Positions 1 through 8,186 of a stretch of DNA of 64,000 nt are shown piece by piece. Both the position numbers and the translations under genes were made by a program. Source of the stretch: Sciscionella sediminilitoris (lineage in GTDB: Bacteria; Actinomycetota; Actinomycetes; Mycobacteriales; Pseudonocardiaceae); the NCBI RefSeq assembly GCF_000737195.2, contig NZ_JALM01000053.1, forward strand, positions 1 through 64,000, written 5' to 3'. The notes beneath the pieces were generated by a model. That model worked only from the letters and a program-made list of their open reading frames with translations, had not been told where the DNA came from and searched no databases. How positions within the stretch are numbered: the first letter of the stretch is position 1; each line of letters begins with the position of its first letter.

Positions 1-21
1 CAACGTCCTGGCCTCCTACAT

Positions 22-1467
22 CTAGCGAGCGCGCAGCAGCCGCTCGAACTCCTTGGGACCGTGTGCGGGTTCGGCGAGCCGCCCGGCCGCGATGTCGTCG
101 AACAGCGTGTCCACGGTCTCGGCCGCGCAGGCACGGTTGGCCCCGATTCCGCCGTGTGCCCCGCGTTTGGCCCAGCCGACCACGTAGGTCCCCGGTGCGG
201 GCACCCGGCCGCGCTCGTTCGGGATGACCCCGCTCGCCGCGTCGAAGGGAACCCCGGGTACGGCGACCCCGCGGCATCCGATGGAGCGGACGAACAGGCC
301 CGCCGGAACATCCTCCCCGTCCACCCGGACCGCGCGGACCCCGTGTTCGCCGAGCACCGCGCCCGGGGTGGAACCGAAGCGCAGCACCAGCCGCTTGCCT
401 TCCGGGGGCGGGAAACCCAGATCGACCGGGCCGCTCGGCAGCCCGTGCAGCAGTGCGGCCTTCGAGTCCGGATCCGCCGCCGTGGGTTCGCCGCGCACGT
501 CCACGTGCACCGTGACTCCGCGAAGTTCGCGCATGGCAAGGAATTCCGGGCGGGTGTAGGCGGCGTGCTCCGGTCCGCGCCGCCCGAGCAGCACGACCTC
601 GCGGACCTTGCTCGCCCGCAGCGCGGCCAGCGCGTGCCCGGCGATCGGGGTGTCCGCGAGTCCATCGGGATCGCTGAGCAGGATCCGCGCGATGTCCAGT
701 GCCACATTGCCGTTGCCCACGATCACCGCGCGCTCGCCCGCCAGGTCCACCGCGTCCACCGGGACCTCGGGGGAACCATTGTACCAGCGCACCACCGTGG
801 TCGCGGGCAGGCTGCCGGGAAGCGACTCGCCGGGAATGCCGAGGTCCCTGCTCGCCTCGGCGCCCACCGCGTAGATCACCGCGTGATGGTGCGCGGCCAG
901 TTCGGCGTGGCTGAGGTTGCCGCCGATCTCGACACCGAGCCGTACCCGGACCCGGGGATGCCGGAACGCGCCGGCGAAGGTGTCCCCGATCTGTTTGGTG
1001 GCCGGATGATCCGGGGCCACCCCGAACCGGACGAGCCCGCCCGCGAGCGGGGCGCGGTCCAGCACGGTGATCTCGGCGTCGGTGGAGCGCAGCAGCGACT
1101 GCACGGTGTATCCGGCCGCGGGTCCGGTGCCCACCACAGCGACCCGTGGAGCCGAGGCCGCCGAGGGCAGCGAACGCGGGAACCGGGGCGCTCCCCACAC
1201 CGTTCCCGGTGAACCGCCCCCGAAGTGCGCGCGGTTGAGCTCGGAGTACACCTGCTCGGGACCGGAGAGCAGATCGGCGGGGCGCACCGCGTCCACCGGG
1301 CAGGCGTCCGCGCAGGCGCCACAGTCGATGCAGGTCTCCGGGTCGATGTAGAGCATCTCGGTGGTGCCGAAATCCGGCTCGTCCGGGGTGGGGTGGATGC
1401 AGTTGACCGGGCACACCGCGACGCAGGAGGCGTCGTTGCAGCAGGTCTGCGTGATCGCGTAGGCCAT
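22..1467 (-). CDS. fprB: Ferredoxin–NADP reductase with N-terminal ferredoxin domain (FprB type)
   Basis: A cytoplasmic flavoenzyme that passes electrons between NADPH and iron–sulfur ferredoxin. The first 60 residues form a ferredoxin domain with two cysteine clusters (about residues 9-23, and CIDCGACADACP at 46-57). The reductase part follows, with a FAD loop VVGTGPAAG near 111 and an NADP loop VIVGNGNVALD near 250. The 481 residues match the FprB family. No clear ribosome site precedes the ATG at 1467, but the upstream oxygenase gene stops only 7 nt before it, so coupled translation is likely. I infer that it supplies electrons to that oxygenase, though a general ferredoxin-reducing role is equally possible. 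Confidence 0.9.
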   Translation of the reverse strand: MAYAITQTCCNDASCVAVCPVNCIHPTPDEPDFGTTEMLYIDPETCIDCGACADACPVDAVRPADLLSGPEQVYSELNRAHFGGGSPGTVWGAPRFPRSLPSAASAPRVAVVGTGPAAGYTVQSLLRSTDAEITVLDRAPLAGGLVRFGVAPDHPATKQIGDTFAGAFRHPRVRVRLGVEIGGNLSHAELAAHHHAVIYAVGAEASRDLGIPGESLPGSLPATTVVRWYNGSPEVPVDAVDLAGERAVIVGNGNVALDIARILLSDPDGLADTPIAGHALAALRASKVREVVLLGRRGPEHAAYTRPEFLAMRELRGVTVHVDVRGEPTAADPDSKAALLHGLPSGPVDLGFPPPEGKRLVLRFGSTPGAVLGEHGVRAVRVDGEDVPAGLFVRSIGCRGVAVPGVPFDAASGVIPNERGRVPAPGTYVVGWAKRGAHGGIGANRACAAETVDTLFDDIAAGRLAEPAHGPKEFERLLRAR

Positions 1468-1474
1468 GACCGGG

Positions 1475-2383
1475 TCAGATCATGTGCACGCGGCGATAGA
1501 TGGCCACCGCGGGACGGGTGAGCAGCCCCGCCTCGTCCAGGAACTCCATCAGCCCCGCGCAGGCGGTGCGCATCATCGAGCGGCGGTGCGGGTTGTTCGC
1601 CGCGGCCTCGACCGCGCGCCGGGTGTCCAGGCCCGCGGCACGGTACACGCCGTAATTGACGAGACTGCGCACGATCACCGAGGCACCGAGCGCGATCAGG
1701 GCCGCGCTGGCCCGGCGGCGCAGCGGGCTGATTCCCTCCATGTGCTCGCGGATCTCCTGGCGGGCGAACTTCATGTGCCGGGATTCCTCGACCACGTGGA
1801 TCTTCGAGCTGGTGCGCACGATGTCCAGCACGTTCTCCCCGCGCATCCAGTCCCGCTGCATCACGTCCAGTACTTCCTCGGCGACCAGGGTGCCGCCGTA
1901 GGCGACCTCCCCGCCCGCGACGGATTTGAAGATGCGGGCGGCCTCCACGACGTCCTTGCGCGGGAAGTAGGCGGGGACATCGAGCTTCGCGCAGGTGCGG
2001 GCGAACATGATCGAGTGCCGGCACTCGTCGGCGATCTCGGTCAGCGCGAACTGGAACTCCGCGTTCGCCGGATTGTGCACGTACTGATCGCGCAGGATCA
2101 TCTGCTGCAGGATCATCTCGAACCAGATGCCGGTGCTCATGATCGAGCACACCTCATGCCTGGTGAGCGTGACCCGCTGTGCCTCGGTCATCTCGTCCCA
2201 GAGCGGGGTTCCGTACAGCGTGCTCCACTCCGGATTGAGCCCGTAGCCGTCCTCGGGAAGCGGGGCCTCCCAGTCGATCTCGGTCATCGGGTCGTAGGAC
2301 AGCGTCGCCGAGGATTCGAGCAGCCGGCGCGAGACGTCGTCGTCCGCCGCGCTGTGTTCCGTGGTCCGTGTCGCACCGGTCAT
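1475..2383 (-). CDS. AurF-like diiron oxygenase
   Basis: Member of the p-aminobenzoate N-oxygenase (AurF) family of ferritin-like diiron proteins, which use O2 and two electrons to oxidise amines or related groups. The helical protein (302 residues) shows diiron ligand motifs E-x-x-H at about 120-123 (ECRH) and 200-203 (ESRH), with further acidic residues on the intervening helices (VAEEV near 168-172). The ATG at 2383 has GGAGG 8 nt upstream; an in-frame ATG at 2398 overlaps that site and is less likely. The next gene is a ferredoxin reductase (7 nt gap) and a TetR gene diverges upstream. No biosynthetic cluster surrounds it, so the substrate is unknown. Confidence 0.85.
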   Translation of the reverse strand: MTGATRTTEHSAADDDVSRRLLESSATLSYDPMTEIDWEAPLPEDGYGLNPEWSTLYGTPLWDEMTEAQRVTLTRHEVCSIMSTGIWFEMILQQMILRDQYVHNPANAEFQFALTEIADECRHSIMFARTCAKLDVPAYFPRKDVVEAARIFKSVAGGEVAYGGTLVAEEVLDVMQRDWMRGENVLDIVRTSSKIHVVEESRHMKFARQEIREHMEGISPLRRRASAALIALGASVIVRSLVNYGVYRAAGLDTRRAVEAAANNPHRRSMMRTACAGLMEFLDEAGLLTRPAVAIYRRVHMI

Positions 2384-2474
2384 TGTCCGAACCTCCATTT
2401 ACCCCGGACTTTCGGTAACAGGGACAGACTGTACCCCATAACTGCCTGCGAAGAACAGCCGTACACTCCCAGGG

Positions 2475-3182
2475 GTGACCGTTTCTTCCGAGCGTGCCCG
2501 TGACCAGGTCGACGGCCGCGCCGCGCGCTGGGCCGGTCAGCGGGAACGGCGCCGCGCCGAGTTCGTGGACGCCGCGGTGCGGGCGATCGCCGAACACGGT
2601 CCGGATGTCTCGGTGGAGCGGATCGCGGAGGAGGCCGGGGTCGGGCGCACCCGGCTGTACAAGTACTTCGCGGATGCCGCGGACCTCGCCGCCGCGGTGG
2701 CCCGGCGCGCGATCGAGATGCTGAACACCGAGCTCGCGCCCGCGCTGAGCCCGCGCAGCAGTCCGGCCGAGATGATCCGCTCCGCGATCGAGGCGCACAT
2801 CGGCTGGCTGGTGGAGCACGAGCCGCTGTACCGCTACCTGAGCATGCACTCGCTGTCCGCGCGACCGGACGGCACCGATGCGATCACCGATGCCAAGACC
2901 GCGATCGCCGGGCAGCTGGCTGCCCTGTTCGAGTACTACCTGCCCCGGTTCGGGGCCGATACCAAGGTGGCGGAGCCGGTGGCCTTCGGCGTGGTCGGGC
3001 TCGTCGAATCGAGCACCGCGCGCTGGCTGACCAACCCGGGTGAACTGACCCGAGAGGAACTGGCGGGCCTGCTCAACGGGCTGGTGTGGCGGATGATCGA
3101 CGACACGCTGCGCACGGTCGGTGTGCGGCTGGATCCGGACCGGCCGCTGGCCGAGGCCGGTCCGGAGAGTGGCCCTGCCTAA
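2475..3182 (+). CDS. TetR-family transcriptional regulator
   Basis: A 235-residue TetR/AcrR repressor. The N-terminal helix-turn-helix lies at about residues 40-65 (ERIAEEAGVGRTRLYKYF), followed by an all-helical ligand domain. It starts with GTG at 2475 and is transcribed away from the AurF-like oxygenase across a 91-bp gap, so it probably controls that gene and itself (inference). Its last 4 nt overlap the convergent MFS gene. The ligand cannot be read from the sequence. Confidence 0.9.
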   Translation: MTVSSERARDQVDGRAARWAGQRERRRAEFVDAAVRAIAEHGPDVSVERIAEEAGVGRTRLYKYFADAADLAAAVARRAIEMLNTELAPALSPRSSPAEMIRSAIEAHIGWLVEHEPLYRYLSMHSLSARPDGTDAITDAKTAIAGQLAALFEYYLPRFGADTKVAEPVAFGVVGLVESSTARWLTNPGELTREELAGLLNGLVWRMIDDTLRTVGVRLDPDRPLAEAGPESGPA

Positions 3183-4360
3183 GCGGTGGTCCGCGCCGCG
3201 GCGGTCCTTCTCCCGGGGAGCCGGATCAGCAGGAGCAGACTGGCGACCGCGGCGAGCCCTGCGAAGCACTCCACCGCGCCGAGCAGGCCGAGTGCCGTGC
3301 TGAGCAGGCCGACGCCGACCGTGGGCAGGCCGACGCCGAGGTATACCACCACGTAGAACGCGGAGAACACCTCGGCCCGGTGCGGCAGCGGGGTTTCCGC
3401 GGTGATGGCGCGCAGCGCACCGAGGAAGATCAGCCCGTGCCCGATCCCGGCGACCACGGCGGCGAGGCACAGCAGGGTGAGCCAGCCACCGTTCCCGGCG
3501 AGGAGCAGTGCCCCGAGCCCGGCCGCGAGCAGTGGCAGCCCGGCCCGTTCCGGGCGGACGGCGCGCAGCCGGGTTCCGGACAACTGTGCCAACGCCGAAC
3601 CGGCGGGCAGCAGGGCGACCGTGGCTCCGGTGAGCAGCAGGTCGGTGCTGCCGGAAAGCGAGCCGAGGTAGGCGGGCACGAGGCTGAGGAACAGTCCGAG
3701 CACCGCGAAGGCGAGAAAAACCGCGGCGGCATGGGAGAAGAACACCGCGCGCACCGGCCCGGGCAAGCGGGGAAGCGCGGGGCGCAGTCGTGCGCCGGTA
3801 CCGGTCGAGGGCAGGGTGTGTGCCACGAAGGCCGCGGGGATCAGCAGGACGAGCTCGGCGAGGAACGGCAGCAGGTGCGGTAGCGGAGTGTATTGCGCGA
3901 GCGCTCCGGACAGCAGCGGGCCGAGGCCGAGCCCGCCGACCGAGGCCGCCGTCGCGACCAGGGAGGCCGTTCGCTGGTTGCCGCGTGGTTCGGACTCGCC
4001 GATGGCCGCGGTCAGTGCCCCGGAGGCGGCACCGATCGCGAGACCCTGCAGGATCCGGGCGGCGAACAACCAGCCGGTGTTCTCCGCGAAGGCGAAGGCC
4101 AGCGTGCCGAGCGCGGCCAGTCCGATCGCGGGGAGCACGACGCGGCGCGGGCCGAGTGCGTCGGCGAGTGACCCGGCGAGCAGCAGCGTAGGGATCAGCG
4201 CCGTGACGTAGACGGCGAAGATCAGCGTGGTGGTCAGCGGCGGGTAGCCGAATGCCGACTGGTAGCCGCGGTAGAGCGGGGTCGCGAGATTGGTCCCGGT
4301 CAACAGGATGAGCAGCGTATAGGCATTGCCGAGGAAGCGTGCCCTCGAACCCGTTCTCAT
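3179..4360 (-). CDS. MFS transporter
   Basis: A 393-residue integral membrane protein with about 12 hydrophobic helices, of the major facilitator superfamily; drug or metabolite efflux is the usual role of such proteins. The A-motif-like loop GSLADALGPRRVV (end of helix 2, about residues 62-74) supports the family. I chose the ATG at 4360 (MRTGSRARFLG) because an upstream in-frame ATG would place operator sequence inside the protein. The start codon itself lies in a large inverted repeat shared with the divergent ArsR gene, so repression at this site would block initiation directly. The substrate is unknown. Confidence 0.87.
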   Translation of the reverse strand: MRTGSRARFLGNAYTLLILLTGTNLATPLYRGYQSAFGYPPLTTTLIFAVYVTALIPTLLLAGSLADALGPRRVVLPAIGLAALGTLAFAFAENTGWLFAARILQGLAIGAASGALTAAIGESEPRGNQRTASLVATAASVGGLGLGPLLSGALAQYTPLPHLLPFLAELVLLIPAAFVAHTLPSTGTGARLRPALPRLPGPVRAVFFSHAAAVFLAFAVLGLFLSLVPAYLGSLSGSTDLLLTGATVALLPAGSALAQLSGTRLRAVRPERAGLPLLAAGLGALLLAGNGGWLTLLCLAAVVAGIGHGLIFLGALRAITAETPLPHRAEVFSAFYVVVYLGVGLPTVGVGLLSTALGLLGAVECFAGLAAVASLLLLIRLPGRRTAAARTTA

Positions 4361-4406
4361 GTTCACGATTTCCGAACATAGCACATGTTCGGAAATCATG
4401 AACATG
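4358..4406. promoter_or_regulatory. Four-half-site operator shared by MFS and ArsR genes
   Basis: Two 22-bp arms (4358-4379 and 4385-4406) are inverted copies differing at one base and separated by 5 bp. Each arm is itself a dyad, ATGTTC-N9-GAACAT, and the centre forms a third dyad, GAACAT-N5-ATGTTC. The site covers the MFS start codon and ends 18 nt before the ArsR start, as expected for autoregulation by the adjacent ArsR protein (inference). Confidence 0.85.
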
Positions 4407-4424
4407 TTTTGCTAGACTGCGGGT

Positions 4425-4754
4425 ATGGCCAGTCGTACCGCGACCGAACTCGTGCACCCGGAGCGAGCGGAGATCCGCTTCACCGAAGTCATGGCGGCGC
4501 TCAGCGATCCGGTGCGGCTGACGATCGTCGCCCGGCTGGCGGAGGCCGGTCCGGAGGGGGAACTGGCCTGCAGTACTTTCGCGCTTCCGGTGAGCAAATC
4601 GACGCAGAGCGGGCACTTCCGGACCCTGCGCGAGGCGGGGGTCATCGAGCAACGCGACGAGGGGACCCGGCGGCTGAACCGGCTGCGGCGGGCCGATCTG
4701 GAGCAGCGCTTCCCCGGACTGCTCGATCTCGCCGTCGGGCAGGCAGGCGGTTAA
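4425..4754 (+). CDS. ArsR-family repressor
   Basis: A 109-residue winged-helix regulator. The DNA-recognition helix lies near residues 56-70 (SKSTQSGHFRTLREAG), and the start region LSDPVRLTIVARL is typical of ArsR/SmtB proteins. No cysteine-rich metal site is seen apart from one Cys at about residue 49, so a non-metal ligand is likely. A TAGACT -10 element at 4413-4418 places the transcript start at or next to the ATG at 4425, suggesting a leaderless mRNA. It diverges from the MFS gene over a shared operator, and its last 4 nt overlap the convergent FAD monooxygenase gene. Confidence 0.88.
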   Translation: MASRTATELVHPERAEIRFTEVMAALSDPVRLTIVARLAEAGPEGELACSTFALPVSKSTQSGHFRTLREAGVIEQRDEGTRRLNRLRRADLEQRFPGLLDLAVGQAGG

Positions 4755-5809
4755 CCGGCCGGGCTCAGCCGCATGGCCAGTTTGAGCGCGGTGTCCCGCG
4801 GCGCGGTGTGCCTGCGCACCTCGGCCATCCTGGCCACCAGTCCGGCCGCGCGGGCGAGGCGCTGGGTCGGTCCCCGCCGCCGCGCGTCATAGGCGGCGAG
4901 CGCATCGGCGATCCGGGCGCGCCCGAGCAGTTCCCCGGCGAGCGTCACGCCGTCGATCAGGGCCTCGCAGCCGCCCCGGCCCAGCGTCGGGCTCATCGCG
5001 TGCGCGGCGTCCCCGAGCAGCACGGCGTTCCCGCGCACGTAGCTCGGCAGCGGGGGAGCGAGGGTGTAGAGCCCGTGCCGGAGTACGGAGCCCTCGTCGA
5101 GCTCGTCCAGTACCGCACGGATTCCGTCGTGCCAGCCGCCGAACCGGGCGCGCAGGGCCGCGGGTTCCCCGTCCGGGCAGCGATCGGTCTCCAGGGCCGG
5201 TGCGCTCGCGTACCAGTTGGTGCGCCCGCCGTCCTGGGGAGTGGTGCCGAACAAGCAGCCCTCGCTCCAGGTCTCGGTCATGGCCGTGGTCGCCCGGTCC
5301 GCGCTGCCGCGCCAGACGGTGGAACCCGTGTAGCGGGCCCGGAATCGCGCGCCGAACAGCGTGGACCGCACGGTGCTGCGCAACCCGTCCGCCCCGATGA
5401 GCACCTCGGCCGCGGGCAGGTCCCGCGCGGACACCGCCGAGCCGAGGTGCAGCACATCGGATGGCAGCGCCTCGGTGAGCAGGCCGAGCAGTGCGGGGCG
5501 GGACACGAACCGCAGTGGTTCACCGGTCTTGCGCTCGATGGCCGCGAGGTCGACCGGGGCGATCCGGCTGCCGTCCGCGCGCAGGTATTCGCCCCGGACC
5601 GCGGTTACCCCGAGTGCCCGCGCGCGCTCGCCGAGCCCGAGGGTGTCCAGTGCCGCCATCGCGGCGGGCCAGAGGGTCAGTGCGGTGCCGTTGACCGAAA
5701 GATTCGGCTCCCGCTCGTGCACCGCCACCCGCCAGCCGTGCGCCCGCAGGTGGATCGCGGCGGTAAGGCCGGCGACGCCCGCGCCGATGATCGTCGCGTG
5801 CCTGCTCAT
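4751..5809 (-). CDS. FAD-dependent aromatic-ring-type monooxygenase
   Basis: A 352-residue class A flavoprotein monooxygenase that would use FAD, NAD(P)H and O2 to hydroxylate a small organic substrate. It shows the dinucleotide loop GAGVAGLTAA at residues 9-18, the mid-protein motif LIGADGLRSTVR (DG motif) and the second FAD motif AVLLGDAAHAMSP (GD motif). It is slightly short for the family, with no C-terminal thioredoxin-like domain. No ribosome site precedes the ATG, and an inverted repeat sits 11 bp upstream, so it is probably controlled apart from the P450 gene behind it. The substrate is unknown. Confidence 0.85.
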   Translation of the reverse strand: MSRHATIIGAGVAGLTAAIHLRAHGWRVAVHEREPNLSVNGTALTLWPAAMAALDTLGLGERARALGVTAVRGEYLRADGSRIAPVDLAAIERKTGEPLRFVSRPALLGLLTEALPSDVLHLGSAVSARDLPAAEVLIGADGLRSTVRSTLFGARFRARYTGSTVWRGSADRATTAMTETWSEGCLFGTTPQDGGRTNWYASAPALETDRCPDGEPAALRARFGGWHDGIRAVLDELDEGSVLRHGLYTLAPPLPSYVRGNAVLLGDAAHAMSPTLGRGGCEALIDGVTLAGELLGRARIADALAAYDARRRGPTQRLARAAGLVARMAEVRRHTAPRDTALKLAMRLSPAG

Positions 5810-5819
5810 GACGCGACAC

Positions 5820-5835
5820 TACTATGTTTGTAGTA
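5820..5835. promoter_or_regulatory. Inverted repeat upstream of the FAD monooxygenase
   Basis: TACTA-TGTTTG-TAGTA, a perfect 5-bp-arm dyad in the 32-bp gap between the P450 stop and the FAD monooxygenase start. It overlaps the likely -10 region on the minus strand. The TGTAGTA half resembles BlaI-type operators of actinobacteria, but no such regulator is encoded nearby. Confidence 0.5.
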
Positions 5836-5841
5836 TCCCCG

Positions 5842-7020
5842 CTATCCGGTCAGGCGCACCGGGAGCGCGGCGAGTCGCCAGGTGCCGCCATCGCAGTTGC
5901 GTTTCGGCTCGGCGGCGAACCTGAGGTCCGGGTACCGCTTCAGGAGGGTGCCGAGCGCGATCTCGGTCTGCGCCCTGGCGATCGAGGCGCCGAGACAGAA
6001 GTGCGGGCCGTGCCCGAAACCGAGGTGCCCGGTCGTGCTCCTGGTGATGTCCAGCCGGTCCGGTTCGGCGAACACCCGTGGATCCCGGTTGGCCGAACCG
6101 AGCGCGGCGATGACCGGTTCCCCCTTGCGGACGGTGTGGCCGTGCAGTTCGACGTCCGCACCGGCATAGCGGGGGACCGCGAGCAGATTCGGCCCGCACC
6201 AGCGCAGGAACTCCTCGACCGCAGAGGGGATCAGGCCGTGGTCGGCCCGCAGTGCGGCGAGCTGGTCCGGATGGCGCAGCAGCGCCTCGACCGCGTTGGC
6301 GATGAGGTTCACCGGGGTCTGGCCGGCCAGCAGCAGGTGCCAGATCAGCGTGACGACCTCGGTATCGGTGAGCCGGTCGCCGTCCTCGGTCGCGGCGCGC
6401 ACGAGATCGGAGACCAGGTCGGTTCCCGGTTCCCTCCTGCGCCCGGCCACCTCCTGTTTGGCGGCCTCCACGAACTCCGGGACCGCTGCCCCGAACGCCG
6501 AGCCCACGCCGGACACGATCGTCGCGCCGAACTCGTGCCAGCGCGGCCGCTCGGGTTCCCGGATCCCGACGATCGCGCAGATCACCTCCATCGGCAGCGG
6601 TTTGGTGAACCGCTCGAGCAGATCGACCGGCTCGTCCTCGGGCAGCGCGTCGAGCAGGCTGTCCACGATCCCGGCGATCTCGGCACGGAATCCGGCGATC
6701 CGGCGCGGCGCGAAGGCCGGGGTGAGCAGCCTGCGCAGCCGGAGGTGTTCCGGTCCGTCCATCTCCGACATGGTGTGCAGATAGCCGAGGTATTCCTCGG
6801 GGACGCCCTGCGGGGTCTGGAAGCTGCCCGGGGTGATCGCGAACCGCGGGTCGCCGAGCATCGCCCGCGCGTCGGCGTGCCTGGTCAGGGTCCAGATGGT
6901 GCCGAGCCCGGGGAGGGCGAGGCGGATCAGCGGGGCCTGTTCGCGTGCCTCGGCGTAGAAGGCGAACGGGTCCTCGAGCGCCGCCGGGGTCGTCGGGTCG
7001 AGCTCCGGTGCGGTGGTCAT
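5842..7020 (-). CDS. Cytochrome P450
   Basis: A soluble bacterial P450 of 392 residues. The haem loop FGHGPHFCLG gives the thiolate ligand at Cys342, and the K-helix shows EEFLRW. The I-helix reads LLLAGQTPVNLIAN, where most relatives have AGHETTVNLI: one residue is missing and the acid/threonine pair used in oxygen activation is replaced by Thr-Pro. This could mean unusual chemistry or weak monooxygenase activity. GGAGGG lies 7 nt before the ATG. It diverges from a TetR gene with a clear operator between them. No ferredoxin is adjacent. Confidence 0.92.
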   Translation of the reverse strand: MTTAPELDPTTPAALEDPFAFYAEAREQAPLIRLALPGLGTIWTLTRHADARAMLGDPRFAITPGSFQTPQGVPEEYLGYLHTMSEMDGPEHLRLRRLLTPAFAPRRIAGFRAEIAGIVDSLLDALPEDEPVDLLERFTKPLPMEVICAIVGIREPERPRWHEFGATIVSGVGSAFGAAVPEFVEAAKQEVAGRRREPGTDLVSDLVRAATEDGDRLTDTEVVTLIWHLLLAGQTPVNLIANAVEALLRHPDQLAALRADHGLIPSAVEEFLRWCGPNLLAVPRYAGADVELHGHTVRKGEPVIAALGSANRDPRVFAEPDRLDITRSTTGHLGFGHGPHFCLGASIARAQTEIALGTLLKRYPDLRFAAEPKRNCDGGTWRLAALPVRLTG

Positions 7021-7035
7021 GAAAGCGCCCTCCAG

Positions 7036-7068
7036 TTCAGATGATGAATTCAGATGATCATATCATCT
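7036..7068. promoter_or_regulatory. TetR-type operator between P450 and regulator
   Basis: A perfect palindrome AGATGAT-CAT-ATCATCT (7052-7068), preceded by a direct repeat of its left half, TTCAGATGAT, at 7036-7045 and 7049-7058 (13-bp period). It lies in the 72-bp gap between the divergent P450 and TetR starts, so binding could control both promoters. Confidence 0.8.
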
Positions 7069-7092
7069 ACAGCGGTGGGTTATCGTGACGCG

Positions 7093-8151
7093 ATGGCCGC
7101 GTTGACACGGGTGGAGCTACAGGAACGCAATCGGGCGAAGGTGCTCGCCGCGGCCCGGGAAATCCTGGTGGAGCGGGGTTTCCGGGAGGCCAAGATCGAC
7201 CACATCGCCGAGCGCGCCGGGCTGACCAGGGGCGCGGTCTACTCCAACTTCCCCGGTAAGCGGGCGCTGTATTTCGGGGTGCTCGCCGAGGAGGCCGAGC
7301 GCGGTGCGGGCCAGGATCTCGGTGGACCGGGGGAGGGCGCGCGGGACTCGATCGGGCTGCTCGCCAGGGCCTGGGTCAGCAAGCTGCTGCTGGCCAACGT
7401 GGAACAGGGCGAGGCCCGCCTGGATGTGGAACTGCTCTCCGAGGTGCTGGTGGACGAGCAGACGAGGCGCCCGTTCGCGCAGCTGATGAAGCTGAACGCG
7501 ATCCTGCTCGGGCTCGCGCTCGAACGCGGCGGCGCGGCCGGGCGGATGGTGCGTCAGGCGGAGAACATCCTGACGATGCTGCACGGGGCGAGTCAGCTGG
7601 CCGCCGCGGCGCCCGGATTCCTCGAGCCGTTCAACACCGTGCGCGCCTGCGAGGAGCTCGCTGGACTCGACCTCGGGGACACCTGGAACCCCGCGCCGAT
7701 CATGCCGCAGGCGCAGCCGGTGGACGAGCCGTGGCCGGTCACCGAGATCGCCGATGCGGTGCGGGCCGAGACCGTGCGGCTGGGCGGGAACGGGGTGCTC
7801 GCGGTGCTCGGCCTGCACCGCCTCAACGGCATCGAGGACGCGGTGCGCGCCGCTCCGGAGGGCGCCGAGGTCACCGCGGTGCTCGTGACCGGGGAACCCA
7901 AGGAGCTCGGCCCGCTCGCCCGGCTGGTGCTCGCCCAGCTGTGCGGCTACCTGCGGATCGCCTTCCCGGACCACGCCCTGCCCGCGGTCCGGGTGGTGCA
8001 CGATGAACGGGGCACGCTCGCGGCCGCCGTCGGGGTGCCCGCGGTCAGCGACGGAACCGAGGTCGCGGTGCGGATCAGCGGCGGGCGGATCGTGGCGCGC
8101 GCCGATGGGCTCGGCGCCTGCCGCTCCGCCGCCATCGCCGAGGAACCGTAA
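7093..8151 (+). CDS. TetR regulator with C-terminal thioredoxin-like extension
   Basis: Residues 1-195 are a normal TetR repressor (helix-turn-helix IDHIAERAGLTRGAVYSNF). The protein then runs on to 352 residues, about 150 more than usual. The extra part reads like a peroxiredoxin/thioredoxin fold: VVHDERGTLAAAVGVPAV, then a hydrophobic strand, then GGRIVARADGLG. It has no CxxC; single cysteines occur in LAQLCGYL and GACRS. A redox- or ligand-sensing role for the tail is my inference. The ATG at 7093 follows the operator; an upstream in-frame ATG falls inside it. It faces the P450 gene, its probable target. Confidence 0.85.
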   Translation: MAALTRVELQERNRAKVLAAAREILVERGFREAKIDHIAERAGLTRGAVYSNFPGKRALYFGVLAEEAERGAGQDLGGPGEGARDSIGLLARAWVSKLLLANVEQGEARLDVELLSEVLVDEQTRRPFAQLMKLNAILLGLALERGGAAGRMVRQAENILTMLHGASQLAAAAPGFLEPFNTVRACEELAGLDLGDTWNPAPIMPQAQPVDEPWPVTEIADAVRAETVRLGGNGVLAVLGLHRLNGIEDAVRAAPEGAEVTAVLVTGEPKELGPLARLVLAQLCGYLRIAFPDHALPAVRVVHDERGTLAAAVGVPAVSDGTEVAVRISGGRIVARADGLGACRSAAIAEEP

Positions 8152-8186
8152 CGGCCGGAGTGGCGGTGCCGGTAGCGGAACCTCAG
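8141..8186. repeat. 46-bp direct repeat, copy 1
   Basis: Matches 8326-8371 at 43 of 46 positions. This copy contains the stop codon of the TetR gene (TAA at 8149-8151) and ends in CGGAACCTCAG. See copy 2 for the arrangement. Confidence 0.85.

Noticed and set aside
1-25. A plus-strand frame ending NVLASYI and TAG at the left edge
   Set aside because: Probably the last codons of a gene outside the window, but seven residues are too few to support a call.
2399-2474. An inverted repeat (GGTA-CAG / CTG-TACC) in the AurF–TetR gap
   Set aside because: The arms align only with an insertion, so symmetry is too weak to call an operator.
2154-4652. A very long minus-strand open frame (over 800 codons) across the TetR and MFS genes
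   Set aside because: It is Arg/Pro/Gly-rich, overlaps well-supported genes in other frames and shows no domain; such frames are a by-product of high GC content.
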